Below are positions 47,571 through 59,350 of a stretch of 64,000 bases of DNA, piece after piece (position 1 is the stretch's first letter; every line of letters begins with the position of its first letter). Origin of the DNA: Sparassis latifolia (taxonomy: Eukaryota; Basidiomycota; Agaricomycetes; Polyporales; Sparassidaceae); assembly GCA_018466975.1 (NCBI GenBank), contig CM031552.1, forward strand, positions 682,001 to 746,000, read 5' to 3'. Made by a program: the position numbers and the translations under genes. The notes beneath the pieces are model-generated. The model was not told the DNA's origin. It saw nothing but the letters and a program-made list of their open reading frames with translations, and did not search any database.

Positions 47571-49814
47571 ATGTCTCTCGGAATATTGACAGTGTATCTC
47601 GCTTCTATCTTCATGGCGATCAGTTTTGCTGCCAGTGCGCTGGGTCGTATTGGTCCGAAAGCCGATTTGCCCATCGTGAACGCTGTAGTGGCTCCCGACG
47701 GTATTAGTCGGGAGGCCGTTCTTGCAGGAAGCACATTTCCTGGACCAACGATAACAGGAAACAAGGTCTGCCTAGGAAAGCTTGTTCTCTTGATCATACA
47801 CCATTAACGTCGCTGATCACAGGGCGACAAATTTCTGATTAACGTCATGAATAGGCTTACTAACGAGACGATGTTGAAGACCACTTCAGTTGTATGTTGG
47901 CAAGCTCAATCTTGACCGCGGAGATCAGATAATGACTGTCTCAATATTTCCTAGCATTGGCACGGAATACATCAACACAGTACCAGTTATGCAGATGGCA
48001 CTGCGCTTGTCACTCAGTGCCCTATTGCTTCAGGTGCCTCGTTCCTGTACAATTTCACGGTACCAGATCAGGCCGGTGAGCTATTAACACTTTGTCGAGA
48101 GCTGGAGATTGTTAACTGAACCTTTTGTGGGTAGGCACCTTCTGGTACCACAGCCATCTGGCGACACAATACTGCGATGGGCTAAGGGGTGCTTTCATTG
48201 TATATGATCTGAATGATCCTCACAGACATCTATACGATGTTGACAACGGTGCGTAAGATGTTCACGACCGAGGAATACGACGCCTGCAGCTGGAGCTGTC
48301 TGCAGATAGCACCATTATCACACTCGCGGATTGGTACAATGAAGCCGCTGCATTCCAACCGTTGAAACCGTACGTTCCAGTTCTTGGATAAACCCTGACG
48401 GGTCACAACTGAACGTTGAGTTGTTCTGTGAAGAATCCCAGATGCTGCTCTGATCAATGGTCTGATGCCCAACAATTCCAGTAACACTCCTGCAGCCGTG
48501 ATTGTGGTTACTCACGGTTTGCGGTATGTACTTGATCTGAACGTGTACAGTCTCACCAGCTGAATGGTCGATATCGCATCAGTTACCGTTTCCGCCTGAT
48601 CTCCATGTCCTGCAGTCCGAATTTTGTCTTCTCCATTGATGGACATAATATGACCGTGATAGAAGCGGACGGTGAGAATACTGAGCCCTTGAACGTCGAC
48701 AGCATCCAGATCTATGCCGCTCAGCGCCATTCCTTTGTGGTATGTGGATTCTAAAACTGTAGGCTCTGCAAATTGAGGCTTGTCTGCGTGTTTCTTTGAC
48801 CTAGCTCGATGATAACCGACCAATCGGGAATTACTGGATCCGCTCAGTTGCAAGCGCTGGTCGCAATGGATCCGCGATACTCCGTTATATAGGTGCCCCC
48901 GATGTCAATCCTAACACGGTCTCCGAGCCGTCTCTGAATCCCTTGGTGGAGTCGAATCTTCATGCGCTCACGAATCCAAGAGCGGTGCGTGCTAAGTCCT
49001 ACCGTGTAAACTATCCTGATTTTGCCAGCCCGGTGCGCCCACTATAGACGGCGCGGATGTTGTGATCAATCTCAACTTCACTGCGGTGAATAATTCCAAC
49101 ATTCTGCAACCCTCCTGTTGGCTGAACTGCCTTGCTCATAGAACGCAACAAATTACTTTGTTAATGGTGTAGCTTTTGTTCCTCCAATGGTTCCCGTCCT
49201 TCTTCAGATCCTGAGTGGATCGTATTCTGCGCAAAAACTTCTCCCGCCCGGCAGCGTATATGCTCTTCCTCGGAACAAGACCGTGCAAATCACAATGCCG
49301 GGTGGCGTTACCGGCGGTGATCATCCACTGCATCTGCATGGTGTAAGTTCTGTGATGCAAGACCTCACCATGTTGATGATAACACCTATTTCAAAGCACT
49401 CGTTCTCAGTTATACGCAGTGCCGATAGTGATTCTATCAATTACGTGAATCCCGTCCGACGTGATACAGTTAGGATCGGCGAGCAAGGTGACAATGTCAC
49501 CATCCGCTTCGATGTATGCCGTGTATCTCCATTCATCTGCGGACTAGGCTGATGCTTTTGATAGACAAATAACCCGGGCCCATGGTTCCTGCACTGTGAT
49601 ATCGACTGGCATCTCAAGCTCGGCTTTGCCGTAGTCATGGCTGAGGACACCGGAGATACTCCAAATATCGACGCACCTCCTCGTAAGCATCCTCGTAAGC
49701 ATCCCAGTTGCATGTAGCCACAAGACCTACGGACTGACTTTCTTGAATGGGATTTTAGCCGCTTGGTCTCGACTCTGTCCGATCTATGATGCATTACCGA
49801 CCTCGAATCACTGA
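47571..49814 (+). CDS. Laccase 1 (multicopper oxidase) with an altered copper ligand
   Basis: Secreted blue copper oxidase. The signal peptide starts [20 protein letters not shown], followed by [19 protein letters not shown]1 is [20 protein letters not shown] (exon from 47955). L2 is [18 protein letters not shown]3 is HPLHLHG|HSF, split by an intron near 49343. L4 should be HCHIDWHL but reads [16 protein letters not shown] at 49598-49600 replaces a His that binds the type-3 copper pair. The C-terminus is [17 protein letters not shown]. All eleven or so introns can be placed with GT-AG ends, and the frame is otherwise open for about 530 residues. Intron positions match laccase 2. Confidence 0.93.
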
Positions 49815-50163
49815 GTCACTAAATTTGACTGCGGCTATTCGTATTGGTAACCAGCGCACAGCATCCTGGGGAGATTAGAGGGATAGATCACGATCCACAT
49901 CTATACATCAAAGTTCCAGTGAGAAGGTGCGAAAGTTTCGAATGGTTCGATGTCCTGCGGACTCTTCAGCCTCGTGCAGAAAGGCTGCCGATATCAATTC
50001 CGACACTGTGTGCACGGACGAGCTACTAATGATTGTATAAAGTCACGGGCTACAAAAGGGCAGAACAGGCTACAGGCGTCAATGGTGGTACACGGTTCAA
50101 GCTACAAGGGCACTAAAGTACATAAAGTCCGTCATCCGTCAATTTACTCCGCACAGGAAACGT

Positions 50164-51619
50164 CTACATAAGTTCGAAAGTGGGCGGATGAGCTTCGAGA
50201 AACTTTGAAACATGCTGAGCAACGTCGGGTCCTCCGAATGCTCCAACGATGCGGATTACAGCTCGGTTCGTGTTCGTCTGCAAGGCTGTGAGGGCCGACA
50301 CCGAACGTCCTTCCTTGCCATCTCCATCTTCGTCGTCACCGGGGTCAAGCCGGGGAGTGATGGGTATATGCGCATATATATACTGCATGACTGATGGGAA
50401 GTCTCGGGAGCGACGCTTCGACAAGTCGTCGACACTCCACGTGGGGTCCACAAGCACCGCAGCTCCGAACTGCATATGGTGCATATAGTGAGTCTCAATA
50501 TCGTTGAATAGACGATTTTGTCCGCTTACAGTGTTGTACAGTTTGAGTAAGCGGTTTCGTGCGGTGACGATATGCTCATTATCCCTCTTCCACTTCTTGA
50601 ACTCGGAGCCTAGGGCTTCTAATCTCGTCTCGCGTGCCTCCCATGTAAGGCCATCGAAACCAGGCTTGTATTTGGGATCATCTTGAAACACCGATGCATA
50701 GAATTTGGATACCCATGCTTTACCCCCAGCTTGAAACGAACGAGCTTGCCAGTCTCGGGCGAATTTGATGGTCTCGATCTGGGACAATATGTGATAGATG
50801 CACGAATTGGCGTGAGTCTCGTTGGTCTTCTGGGCTATTGCCTGGACCAGAAAGGAGTGAGTATTGTGCATATATGCAGCTGTTGCACCTACTGTGTGCC
50901 GCAACTCCAACCTCAGGTGGACATCGCCCACGTTGTCGTGCGCATCTGACGCAGCAATGGTAGATGCATAGCCTGGAGGCATGGTGAACGAGTGAGCGAG
51001 GAGGAGTGAGTCCTGCACGAGTCAGACGGTGTCGTCCGTAAAAATCATTAGCGCAATCACTCACCCATTTTTCATCGCAGACATATGCATAACCGCGTAA
51101 CAACCTTCTGAGCGCAGCATCTTCGGTCGACGCATGATTGCTCCTCCCAAGCATCCCCAGTGCGACACTGATCAATTCCTCTGGACGAAGCACTGCCTTG
51201 CCGAATGCAGCGAGAACCGAGTCTCCGCGCTTTACAATTTGAGGATCATTCTTGTCCTAGAGAGCGAACCGTAGGATTTTAGTGGTTAGAAGTAGAAGTA
51301 GCAACAGCAATGTGATCATACCACCTTGTGATGCTGAACCGCGGTACTTTCTCGATCGGCATGTCGGTCGGCATCGTCATTTTGAACAGGGACCTCCTCG
51401 AGCTCAGAGGCATCCGCCGGGCGTTGTCTACCACGAACCCCTTCATCGTACAGTCGCGCGCCGGATGCTTTCTGGCATACGGCAGTCAATTGTTGATGAA
51501 TCCGTCCGCGTAGGTCACTGGTATTGGGGCTGAAGACTGCATGTGGAGAAGGCGGCTCGTATCCATCAAGAAGAGAGCTGAGGGCGCCAAGATGTCCCAA
51601 GATTTGTTTCAGTGCCATG
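50164..51619 (-). CDS. Conserved-looking protein of unknown function
   Basis: Exon 1 starts MALKQILGHLGALSSLLDGY (an upstream Met at 51633 is possible). Then LRGRIHQQLTAVCQKASGAR, DPQIVKRGDSVLAAFGKAVL, RPEELISVALGMLGRSNHAS, and the large last exon (50164-51009) DSLLLAHSFTMPPGYASTIA, WQARSFQAGGKAWVSKFYAS, NRLFNDIETHYMHHMQFGAA. It is mostly helical, with no signal or membrane segment. I do not recognise the family. Confidence 0.65.
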
Positions 51620-51715
51620 GGTGTTGCAGGCACGTCGCGTACCGGGCGTCACGTATCACGATATCGCGTCTGTCACAGTGACGATCGCGTGAGGGCACGA
51701 GCGCCTGTTCACCCA

Positions 51716-52206
51716 CACAAGGTGCATTCCACCTTTTTTCCTGGGGAAAAACCTGGGGAAAACGACAAAGTAAGTCTCCGGGAAATATCTGGGAAAAACT
51801 GTGAGAAAACAATAGTGTAAATCCTGGGGAAAAACCGAGACCCAGAAAAAGCAACAGATTTCTCGGAGAAAAAACCTTTGTTTCCAAATTGGGATTTCCG
51901 CAAGAGGTATGTGGGAGATTCGCAAGATAATTCCCGGGGAAATTTCCCTCGGCCCAGCACCCGAACGTGGCGGGAAAAACATATCCCCGGGAATTATCTT
52001 GCGAATCTCCCACATACTCTTGCGGAAATCCCAATTTGGAAACAAAGGTTTTTTCTCCGAGAAATCTGTTGCTTTTTCTGGGTCTCGGTTTTTCCCTAGG
52101 ATTTACACTATTGTTTTCTCACAGTTTTTCCTAGATATTTCCCGGAGACTTACTTTGTCGTTTTCCCCGGTTTTTCCCCAGGAAAAAAGGTGGAATGCAC
52201 CTTGTG
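51716..52206. mobile_element. Hairpin MITE, CACTA-like, near-perfect 220-bp arms
   Basis: CACAAGGTGCATTCCACC at 51716 is mirrored exactly at the right end (52189-52206). The two arms (about 51716-51940 and 51980-52206) are over 95% identical as inverted repeats, around a short spacer containing GCCCAGCACCCGAACGTGG. CCA flanks both sides (51713-51715 and 52207-52209). The GGGAAAAACC-rich arms and the end sequence match the element at 23368. High arm identity suggests a recent origin. Confidence 0.85.
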
Positions 52207-52418
52207 CCATGCAATGCATGGGTAAATAGACGCCCAAGATCCAACTAAAAAGCGATACAATCAATACAACCTACACCGAACAAACAACAGTCTGCACTGC
52301 ATGGAGGCATCCGCGCCCGTACTGTCGCGTAATGTAAATCAGTAGTGTACTCGAGCACCGACCGTACTCGTGTGTGCTAGATATCCCTTGCGAGGCCAAA
52401 ATCCTCAGCCCGCCGCAC
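52207..52418. other. Short spacer between MITE and bZIP gene
   Basis: Nothing seen beyond the 3' end of the bZIP gene. Confidence 0.4.
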
Positions 52419-54042
52419 CTAATATCCGTATCCTCTCCCCGACCCTCCCACCATTCCAGCCGCGCTCTTCCCTCCCGGAGCCAGGCTCACGCTCACACTC
52501 ACCGGAGGCCCGCCCATCTGGTTCCCCGCCCCGTTGACGTTCGGCACCCCTACGCCTCCCGAAACCAGGTTGTTGCCAGGTCCTACGGAGGCACCTACAA
52601 GAGCGGAGAGGCGCGAAATTTCTTCGCGGGAGGCGCCAAGCGCCGCCGAGAGTCGCTCGTTTTCGTTCGCAAGATACTCGAGCTTCGCCTGCATCTGCGC
52701 GAGCGCCGCCTTCTTGCGCTGCCGGCACTTGAGCGCCGCTGTGGGCGTGGTCAGCGGCAACGAGGAAGAACGAACGGAGGAGGGTACCTTGTCGATTGCG
52801 CTCGAGGAAGTTCTTGCGCTTCTCTTCCTCCGTCTCTGGCTTCTTCTGCCCGGACGCCTTCTTGGACCCAGTGGAAGTGGCTCGCTCGGTGCTGTACTCT
52901 TCCTCCTCTTCCTCTTCCTCCTCGCCCTCGTCCATGCTCTGCGAACGGCCACGACGGGCCGCCGTGCGTGCAGTGGGCGCGGGCGGTGCAGCAGGGGCGT
53001 TGGCGGAGGAGCGCGTGCGCTTGCCCGCGCCGGCGGCGGGGCCAAGGTCCGACGAAGGCTCGGTGGATGACTGGTACGCCTTCCGCTTCGTGCCCCGGTT
53101 CCCGTTCCCGTTCGCGGATGCCGCAGCGGTGGCAGAGGGCACAGCGCCGTTGGCGTTGCCGGCGGCGGCCTGGCCCGCGCGCTGGGCCTCCTCGCGCTTG
53201 GTGAGCTCCTGGTGGGCCTGTGAGAGTAGGAACAGGCCGTTGGTCGCAGAGCTGGCAGCGTTGGCAGCACTGGCAGCACTGGCAGCATAGCTGGCGGTTT
53301 GCTCGCGCTGGGCCTGGGTGGAGGAGAACGCGTGGGAGATGGAGAGCGGAGAGGGATTTTGGGCCTGGTGCGAGTGATGCGCGCTGGAGAGCACGCCGGT
53401 GATGGCAGAGAGCGTGTTCGGGGTGATGGTGGCCGCAGTGCCGGAGCTGCTGTTCATCATGGCGAGGAACGCGGCGGTGTTGGGTGAGGGCGGGGGGAAG
53501 GAGACGGGCCCGCCGATGAGAGGAGTGAGGCCGGTGCCGGGGGTGAGCCCCGTGCGCGGTGTGAGACCTGTGCGGAAGGAGACCGGGTCGAACGCGGGCA
53601 GCGGTTGGTCGTTGTTCGAGTTCGGGCGGGGACCGGCGAGCATGGCGGGGGAGAGGGGCCCGGAGCGCAGAGAGTTGGAGAGCGAGGACGAGGAGAAGGC
53701 CCAGGTATAGGATGCGTCTGAGGGCGAGCTGATGGACGCGAGGGGCGGGAGAACGGGCTTGGAGTTGGCATTGCGAGGAGAGCTGCTGTGGTCGCCGGAA
53801 TGCGAGGACGAGGAGGGGCGCGAGTGGTCGCCGTCGCGGTCAGAGAGCGTCGCGGGGTCGCGGGTGGGCGAGGGCTGCTGGTGGGTGCGCACGGAAGGAG
53901 CGAAGGACTGTTCGAAAGGGTTCGGCTCGAGCTCGAAGGTGGTCCGCTTCGGATTTACTTGCGGGCGGGGCGCCGAGTCAGGACGATCCTGCCGCTGCTT
54001 GTCCGAATGGGTCGGCGAGGGCGCGGTGCGAGTCTGCGACAT
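52419..54042 (-). CDS. ATF/CREB-type bZIP transcription factor (Atf1-like)
   Basis: Stress-response activator downstream of the Hog1/Sty1 MAP kinase in relatives. Exon 1 (54042-52788) starts MSQTRTAPSPTHSDKQRQDR and has TTFELEPNPFEQSF near residue 35, the N-terminal motif of Atf1/Aft1 proteins. Ser/Pro- and Ala-rich segments follow, with a GLTPRTGLTPGTGLTP repeat and an acidic run of Glu (52900). The bZIP begins at the end of exon 1 (KRKNFLERNRQ); a 49-bp intron (52739-52787) lies inside the basic region, and exon 2 continues AALKCRQRKKAALAQMQAKL then EYLANENERLSAAL, the leucine zipper. The C-terminus is Gly/Val/Asn-rich. About 520 residues. Confidence 0.92.
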
Positions 54043-56560
54043 GTCGATGACGCCGAGTGACGAAGAACAACGAGATGACGGCGGGCGAGCTGGGGCCTGC
54101 GATGATGATGATGACGGTCGTCCAAGTGGGAAGCCATGACGAACGCTGACGTCGTTATGTATCTCCCCACCCTAGCGGAGTCCCAATCCATTTCATCACC
54201 TGCTGCCCTCGCTCCCCCGGCCACCCCGTGCCTCGATCCCCAACCCCTCTCTGCGCACGCACCCTCTGTCAACCATTCCGGGTTTTGAAAAATAAAAAAG
54301 AAGCCATTCCCGGGGTCCCCTGGCGGCACCTCACCGGCTCACCGTGCAAGTGGAGAAGGTTGCCTCGATGCATCGTTTTCTCACCAAATCGCGCCAATCT
54401 CATATGCAGTACGTACTCTTCGTCCCTCTGCCCATCTTTTATGCTCACTTGACCTTCTCTCCCGTGGTCAACTCCGTCTTCAGTCTTCAGCTTTTCCCTC
54501 TGTCTTTATAACTTCGAGGGTCCAGCGCAGACACCTGCACAACAGACTCCGAAACTCGCCATCCGAATGTGTTGATCGTCCGTCAATCCGCACAAAATTA
54601 TCCAAGCCCGTGATCGGTCTAGCCCCTAATCATCTTCATGCTATGTGCCAAGTGGTCCCGCTCACGGTTCCGCTTCTTTTCGCCATCATCCTCGCGGCGC
54701 CGTCGCGGTCCTTCCGAGTCTTCTCCCCGCCCGGCACGATCACAGGTCGCGATCTGCACTCTTTGCAAGCACATCGCGCATCCTTTGTCGGCCGCAGTCA
54801 AAGTTTCAACTCAATCCCCCTGAGAGCCTCGTTCTAGCCATTCATGTGACGCTGAACTATCAAGAATCACGCCAAGCGCTACGCAGTCAGCACACCAGTG
54901 GAAATGTCCTGTATATTATCAGTGAAGCCTTCTTGCGGTCTTGAAGGCTTGAACTCTAGTTCCTTGGTTCGCCCGGGGAACTTCCAGGGGAATACTCCAC
55001 TTTCTGCAACATTATGACTTACTTCAGGAGTTTTTTTGCTTGCAGTGTGTATTCCGGCATGCGATTATGCTATGTTCTTCCCCCTTACCCTGGGCATGCA
55101 TGTCGTTTCCTGCTGGCGTGACAATTATCCGTTGTTCTTCTTCCACTGCCCAAACCACGCACAAAGTGGAGTGGAGGACCAGCTTGAAGGTGTCAAGTAC
55201 GATGAATACTGAATCACTCGCCCGTGGTCAGTGGCCAACACGTTATGTTTACTATCAGATAGTGTTAGCACCTGTTCAGTATACACTGCTCCCTCGCGCA
55301 CAGCCGCACGTGTATCTCATGCAATTTATCTCACCGCGAATATGAAGCAGCCCCTCCGCGCGCCGTCCCACTGCCCCCCCACCTGCAACTTCACGAGCCA
55401 TCACAAACTTTTCGCACCAATTTCATACCGACAGCTCTTCGGGCTTCGGGCAGATACCGTGATAAAGCTCTCTGACAATCGATGACCCACCGCGTCGATC
55501 AGAGTTCCGCACGACTATCGCAACTCTATCGAATCCGCAGGAACAGGGCCGATCGCGGGTACGGTACACGCAGACGCCTGCTGGTGGTCTCCGCGAGATC
55601 CAGCTGTGGCGGGCACGATGGCCTCCGCGACACGCAGTGTATAGCTCCAAGCGGCCAGCAGGCATGAAGGCGGCGGCGCGGTGGGCACGGCGGTATTCTC
55701 GTGACAAGATGATTGAGTTGCACAGGCGAGATTGGAATTCTGAGAAGGATTTGCCTCGAGGACGTATAGAAGTCTATAGAGTGAGATGCAAAGTTGAGGG
55801 GGTAAAAAAGCGGCGTTGATGCGTCGTGCAGCCAGAACCCGTCGGGCTGAAATAATGGTGCCCGAATAACGAGAGACTGAGGCCATGGTGCGGCTGTAGA
55901 ACCTGAATCGAGCTTGTGACACGGCGCATGACCGCCCCAGCTTGCACGAGTAGCCATACATGAGCGGCGCGCGCTGGTGCCCGAATGCTAGGCCGTCTGA
56001 GATCTAGGAGTCGGGCAGCTGCGAATTCATCGGCATTCGAGCTTGGCATTCTGGATCTGGCGCAGCCGGCAGGTCGAGCACCAGCAATGGGATCCTTCGC
56101 ACCACCTTCGCAGTGCCAAAGGTTCGCAGCCGAGAAGCACAGAGGGCGTCCAGAAGCGCTGGGTGCGTACGTGAATGATCACGACGTCGACCGATCGTGA
56201 TCGCGAGACGGAGGCGAGTGGAGGCCGTTTGGGCGAGACCTTCCCAAGGGGTGTCCGCATGATCGTGGTGGTCGAATGGAGAGCGGAAAGTACATAGTTT
56301 GGAGCCTTCGAAGGAGATGCTGCGTGGAGGGCGAGAACGGGGCAGAGTGTCGGAGGGCTGTATGCGCGATAGGAAGTGTAAGAGAAACCTCTCGCGTGAT
56401 CACACACAACACACGCTGCATGCGATAGACACTGAGGGAGGGGCTCGAGCGAAACGTTAAGTACTTTGGAGAGCTCGTTGACAAACTCGTAGATCAGGCG
56501 ACGCACCATGAGATCGGTGCACGAATAGCAGCGCGACAAGCGATGTGCTCAGTCGAAGGG
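54043..56560. other. Long region without a supported gene
   Basis: About 2.5 kb. It contains the bZIP promoter (54043-54500, with C-rich and Ser-like coding-strand runs). Open frames up to 170 codons (56027-56539, minus; 55515-55961, minus) overlap one another in several frames and give Ser/Arg/Pro-rich translations without family resemblance. I would not annotate a gene on this evidence. Confidence 0.4.
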
Positions 56561-56579
56561 GGTGTTCTGTCACTTGGAC

Positions 56580-57379
56580 TTATCTCAAGGCCCATCTGAA
56601 GCGCGCAATATATATGCTCAGCTGGCACTCGAGAGAAGCCGCGACTGACCTGATATCGCTCGGGGAATTCCACGCATACAATCGGAGAAGCGCACCACCA
56701 ATCAGTCCTACCACGCCGCCATAGACGCCGACGAGAAGCATTCGCATGAGAAGCTGCAACTGCGCAAGGAGACGCCGGGCAGGCAGGGAGGAAGCACGCA
56801 GCTGTACCACGTTCCGAAGCCGCCAGGATCGATACCGGCTAGGCACCCCAGGGATTGGCAGGACACGACGCATGGCAGACGCAGTGAGAGAGATGGACCT
56901 GATAGAAGGGGATATGATTACCTCGCGTTAGGGTTCGCGGGCTCCCCTGCGAACCAGTATGGCGCAGAGCCGGCCTGAAGTGGAAGCCGAAGGGATACCA
57001 AAGCCTGTTCACGAGCTCGACGAGGCGGGTAATGCTTCCAGGCTGCACCAGATGAGTACCCTGATATTCAAGAGAAGGACAAACGAAAGACAAACGCACT
57101 ACGGAGAGGCGACGGACAGCAGGCTTCCGGACGTCACGAAGAGAAGAGAAGACCTCCCGAGATGATGTGATTATGATCGGACTGTCTGCGCTTGAGAGTC
57201 GCGAAGTTCATCATGTAGAGTTCAAACCTGTCAAACGTGGATGCCGCGTGAATGAAACGAGGGAGGACGGGCCATGCAACAGAGAGCATGCGATTCAGCG
57301 AGGATCCTTTCTTGAAGAGATTGCTGACTAGCAGCAACTGGTAAGTAGACTCAGGCGTCGACACGGATATCCGAGGCAC
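56580..57379 (-). CDS. Possible uncharacterised gene with one membrane segment
   Basis: One open stretch reads PRISVSTPESTYQLLLVSNL then FKKGSSLNRMLSVAWPVLPR and FDRFELYMMNFATLKRRQ (57170-57379), which looks protein-like. Further along the same strand, LVGVYGGVVGLIGGALLRLY (56680-56740) is a membrane helix. These could be exons of one gene, but the splice joints between them are not clear and I do not recognise the product. Confidence 0.3.
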
Positions 57380-57605
57380 GCAGAGTGCTGCCTTTTGGGA
57401 GACTAAAGTAGGTTACCCTGTAGACGAATAAGAAAATTCATTACGGTTAAGTCCAAAACGATAGGTGCGGTTTCACGAATTTCGCTTATGGTACCAAGAG
57501 GCAAAGAGGCAGGCAAAATCAGACTCCTAAAACCATCCATCGCTATAGTGTTCTCGCTCCTTTACTATCCTAACAAGATGTATTAGTGATCATGTGACAT
57601 AGCCT

Positions 57606-57795
57606 ATCAGGAAAACCCAACTTTTACTTAAAGGTGTCCTTATATGACTGAAATGCTTAAGGACAAAAAGTCCATAAGTCATATTTCCTTAGAGACTTCA
57701 AAGTCGACTTTTGGGAACTTATGGACCTTAAATAAGGCAAAAAAAGAACAAAAAGTCGGAATAAGTCCCATAAGTAAAAGTTGGGTTTTCCTGAT
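57606..57795. mobile_element. Short MITE with long inverted termini
   Basis: ATCAGGAAAACCCAACTTTT at 57606 is mirrored exactly by the sequence ending at 57795; pairing continues through ACTTA. The 190-bp body has 'gtccataagt'-type words in both orientations. No clear target duplication could be fixed. Confidence 0.7.
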
Positions 57796-57879
57796 GCTAC
57801 TCGAAAGGCCAGGTGGCGGAACTTGCTCGGAGATTAGTCTCGTTCCCACGACGTCCTGGAGAGGCGCGCGTTCGCTCGA

Positions 57880-59010
57880 CCCTCCAGAACGTCTGGTGCA
57901 TTTGGTCGCGATTTCGGACCATTGTGACAGCCGGTCACAACACATGACTTCTGGTGTATGTAATCCTTCCTTTTCTAGTATTTTCCGCGGTGCTTGCATA
58001 GCACCTGTAGTGTGAATAGTCATCTTGCAAGACATCCTGTCTCCTGGGGACCCACTTGGAGGGCCTAAAGGTTTCTGTGAGCAGTATGGGACAGGTTCAG
58101 AGGATTTTAGAAATGTTTAGACCATGATGAACACCAACAATACCACTTTGTAGATTCGTCCATGATTAACTCACTGCAGAATCAGGGGAGGGAAAATTTT
58201 TGGTTCCATGGTATGTAAAACACATTTTCAGACACTTCTCACCAATAGTTGCAGTCAGAAAGCTCCCCTCCAATGGCAGGAGAAGGCAAGAGCAAGTACT
58301 AAGATTATGATGACAATGCAAGTATGACTCCGAGGTGACCCAATGTCACAATGGGATAATTCTATTGAGAAACCCCCAGAAACCCGGAAACCCCAGAAAC
58401 CCCCTTAAGTTGCTCAGCAACCTGGTTTCTGTGCAAGGGAGACCGTTGACAGCCGGCCGGTTTTGATGGGGAGCCGCGCTTGCAGTCTCTTTCTGAAAGT
58501 GAGTAAAGTGCGGCCTCCCGTAGCAGAGGCCTCGCTCCGAAATTGTAAGTTGATTCGGGGCTTACCAATCACACAGGAGCTCGGTACACTCTATGTACGT
58601 GAACAGGACACGTCGGGCGGGACTGACAAGGCTTACGGCGGTGCCAATTTTCCTCTCCTCTCCCATTCTTGCGAAAATTTACTTTAAGAATATGGAGAGT
58701 GCATGCAGGCAAGGTCTCTCGATCTTTCGTCAACTGCCATGAGAAGCTGAGGAGAAAGTCTGCCCTGCCTTCCCGCACAAACGATGATGCCAACATGGCC
58801 GCCCCAGGAGGGCGTCCGGCCGGAGTCCGAAACTTCCTCCGAGAGGAAACCCCACAAGTTTCCAAATTGAGGGGTTTCTCCGAGCAGCCTCAGAAACCCG
58901 GGGTTTCTTGGGGTTTCCGGTTTCTGAGGGTTTCCCAATAGAATTATCCGTCACAATGGTCCAAAATTGCGACCAAGTACACCAGACGTTCTACACTGCT
59001 CTCTGCACCA
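57880..59010. repeat. Inverted repeat pair flanking the 58.4-kb MITE
   Basis: AGAACGTCTGGTG...GGACCATTGTGAC at about 57887-57933 is matched in inverted orientation by 58950-58996 with a few mismatches. The pair encloses the MITE at 58354 and about 0.4 kb of other non-coding DNA. It may be the ends of a further, older element; no target duplication identified. Confidence 0.45.
58354..58949. mobile_element. MITE with 9-bp target duplication (Mutator-like)
   Basis: GGATAATTCTATTGAGAAAC at 58354 pairs with the right end at 58949 with one mismatch in the first 20 bases; both subterminal regions are rich in CAGAAACCCC words. The direct repeat GTCACAATG lies on both sides (58345-58353 and 58950-58958). 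A 9-bp duplication is typical of Mutator-like elements. The 596-bp body has no gene. Confidence 0.85.
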
Positions 59011-59350
59011 GGCACAACCATTCCCTCGTGAGAACTTTTCAGCAACAGCTCAAGATCTGAACGCCCCGATGTTTTCCTCATATTTCCTACTCCGCTGTGG
59101 CGGTGGCACTGAGCGTAGCGAAGCCTCTGAGTGTCTGGTGCAGAGAGCAGTGGAGAACGGCTGGACTCGAGACTACTCGGAGACGAGAGTGGACAGAATG
59201 GCACTCTAATTATAGGCAAAATGCGGATCGGGTATCCTGCCTTTTTTTCCAAATTCCAGCCCAAATTAATTTCATTTAATTTCTGGTCTACTACTGTAAG
59301 TATGAGACTGTCCGTAATATTTGCCTATTCACGTTGTCCGTAATGCCTAT

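Noticed and set aside
49080..49155. Frameshift and stop in laccase 1 near 49150
   Set aside because: A GT-AG intron (GTGAATAATTCC...CTCATAG) removes the disturbed segment and restores [18 protein letters not shown]; laccase 2 has an intron at the same place.
55515..56539. Several long minus-strand open frames
   Set aside because: They overlap each other in different frames and give Ser/Arg/Pro-rich translations typical of chance frames in GC-rich DNA.
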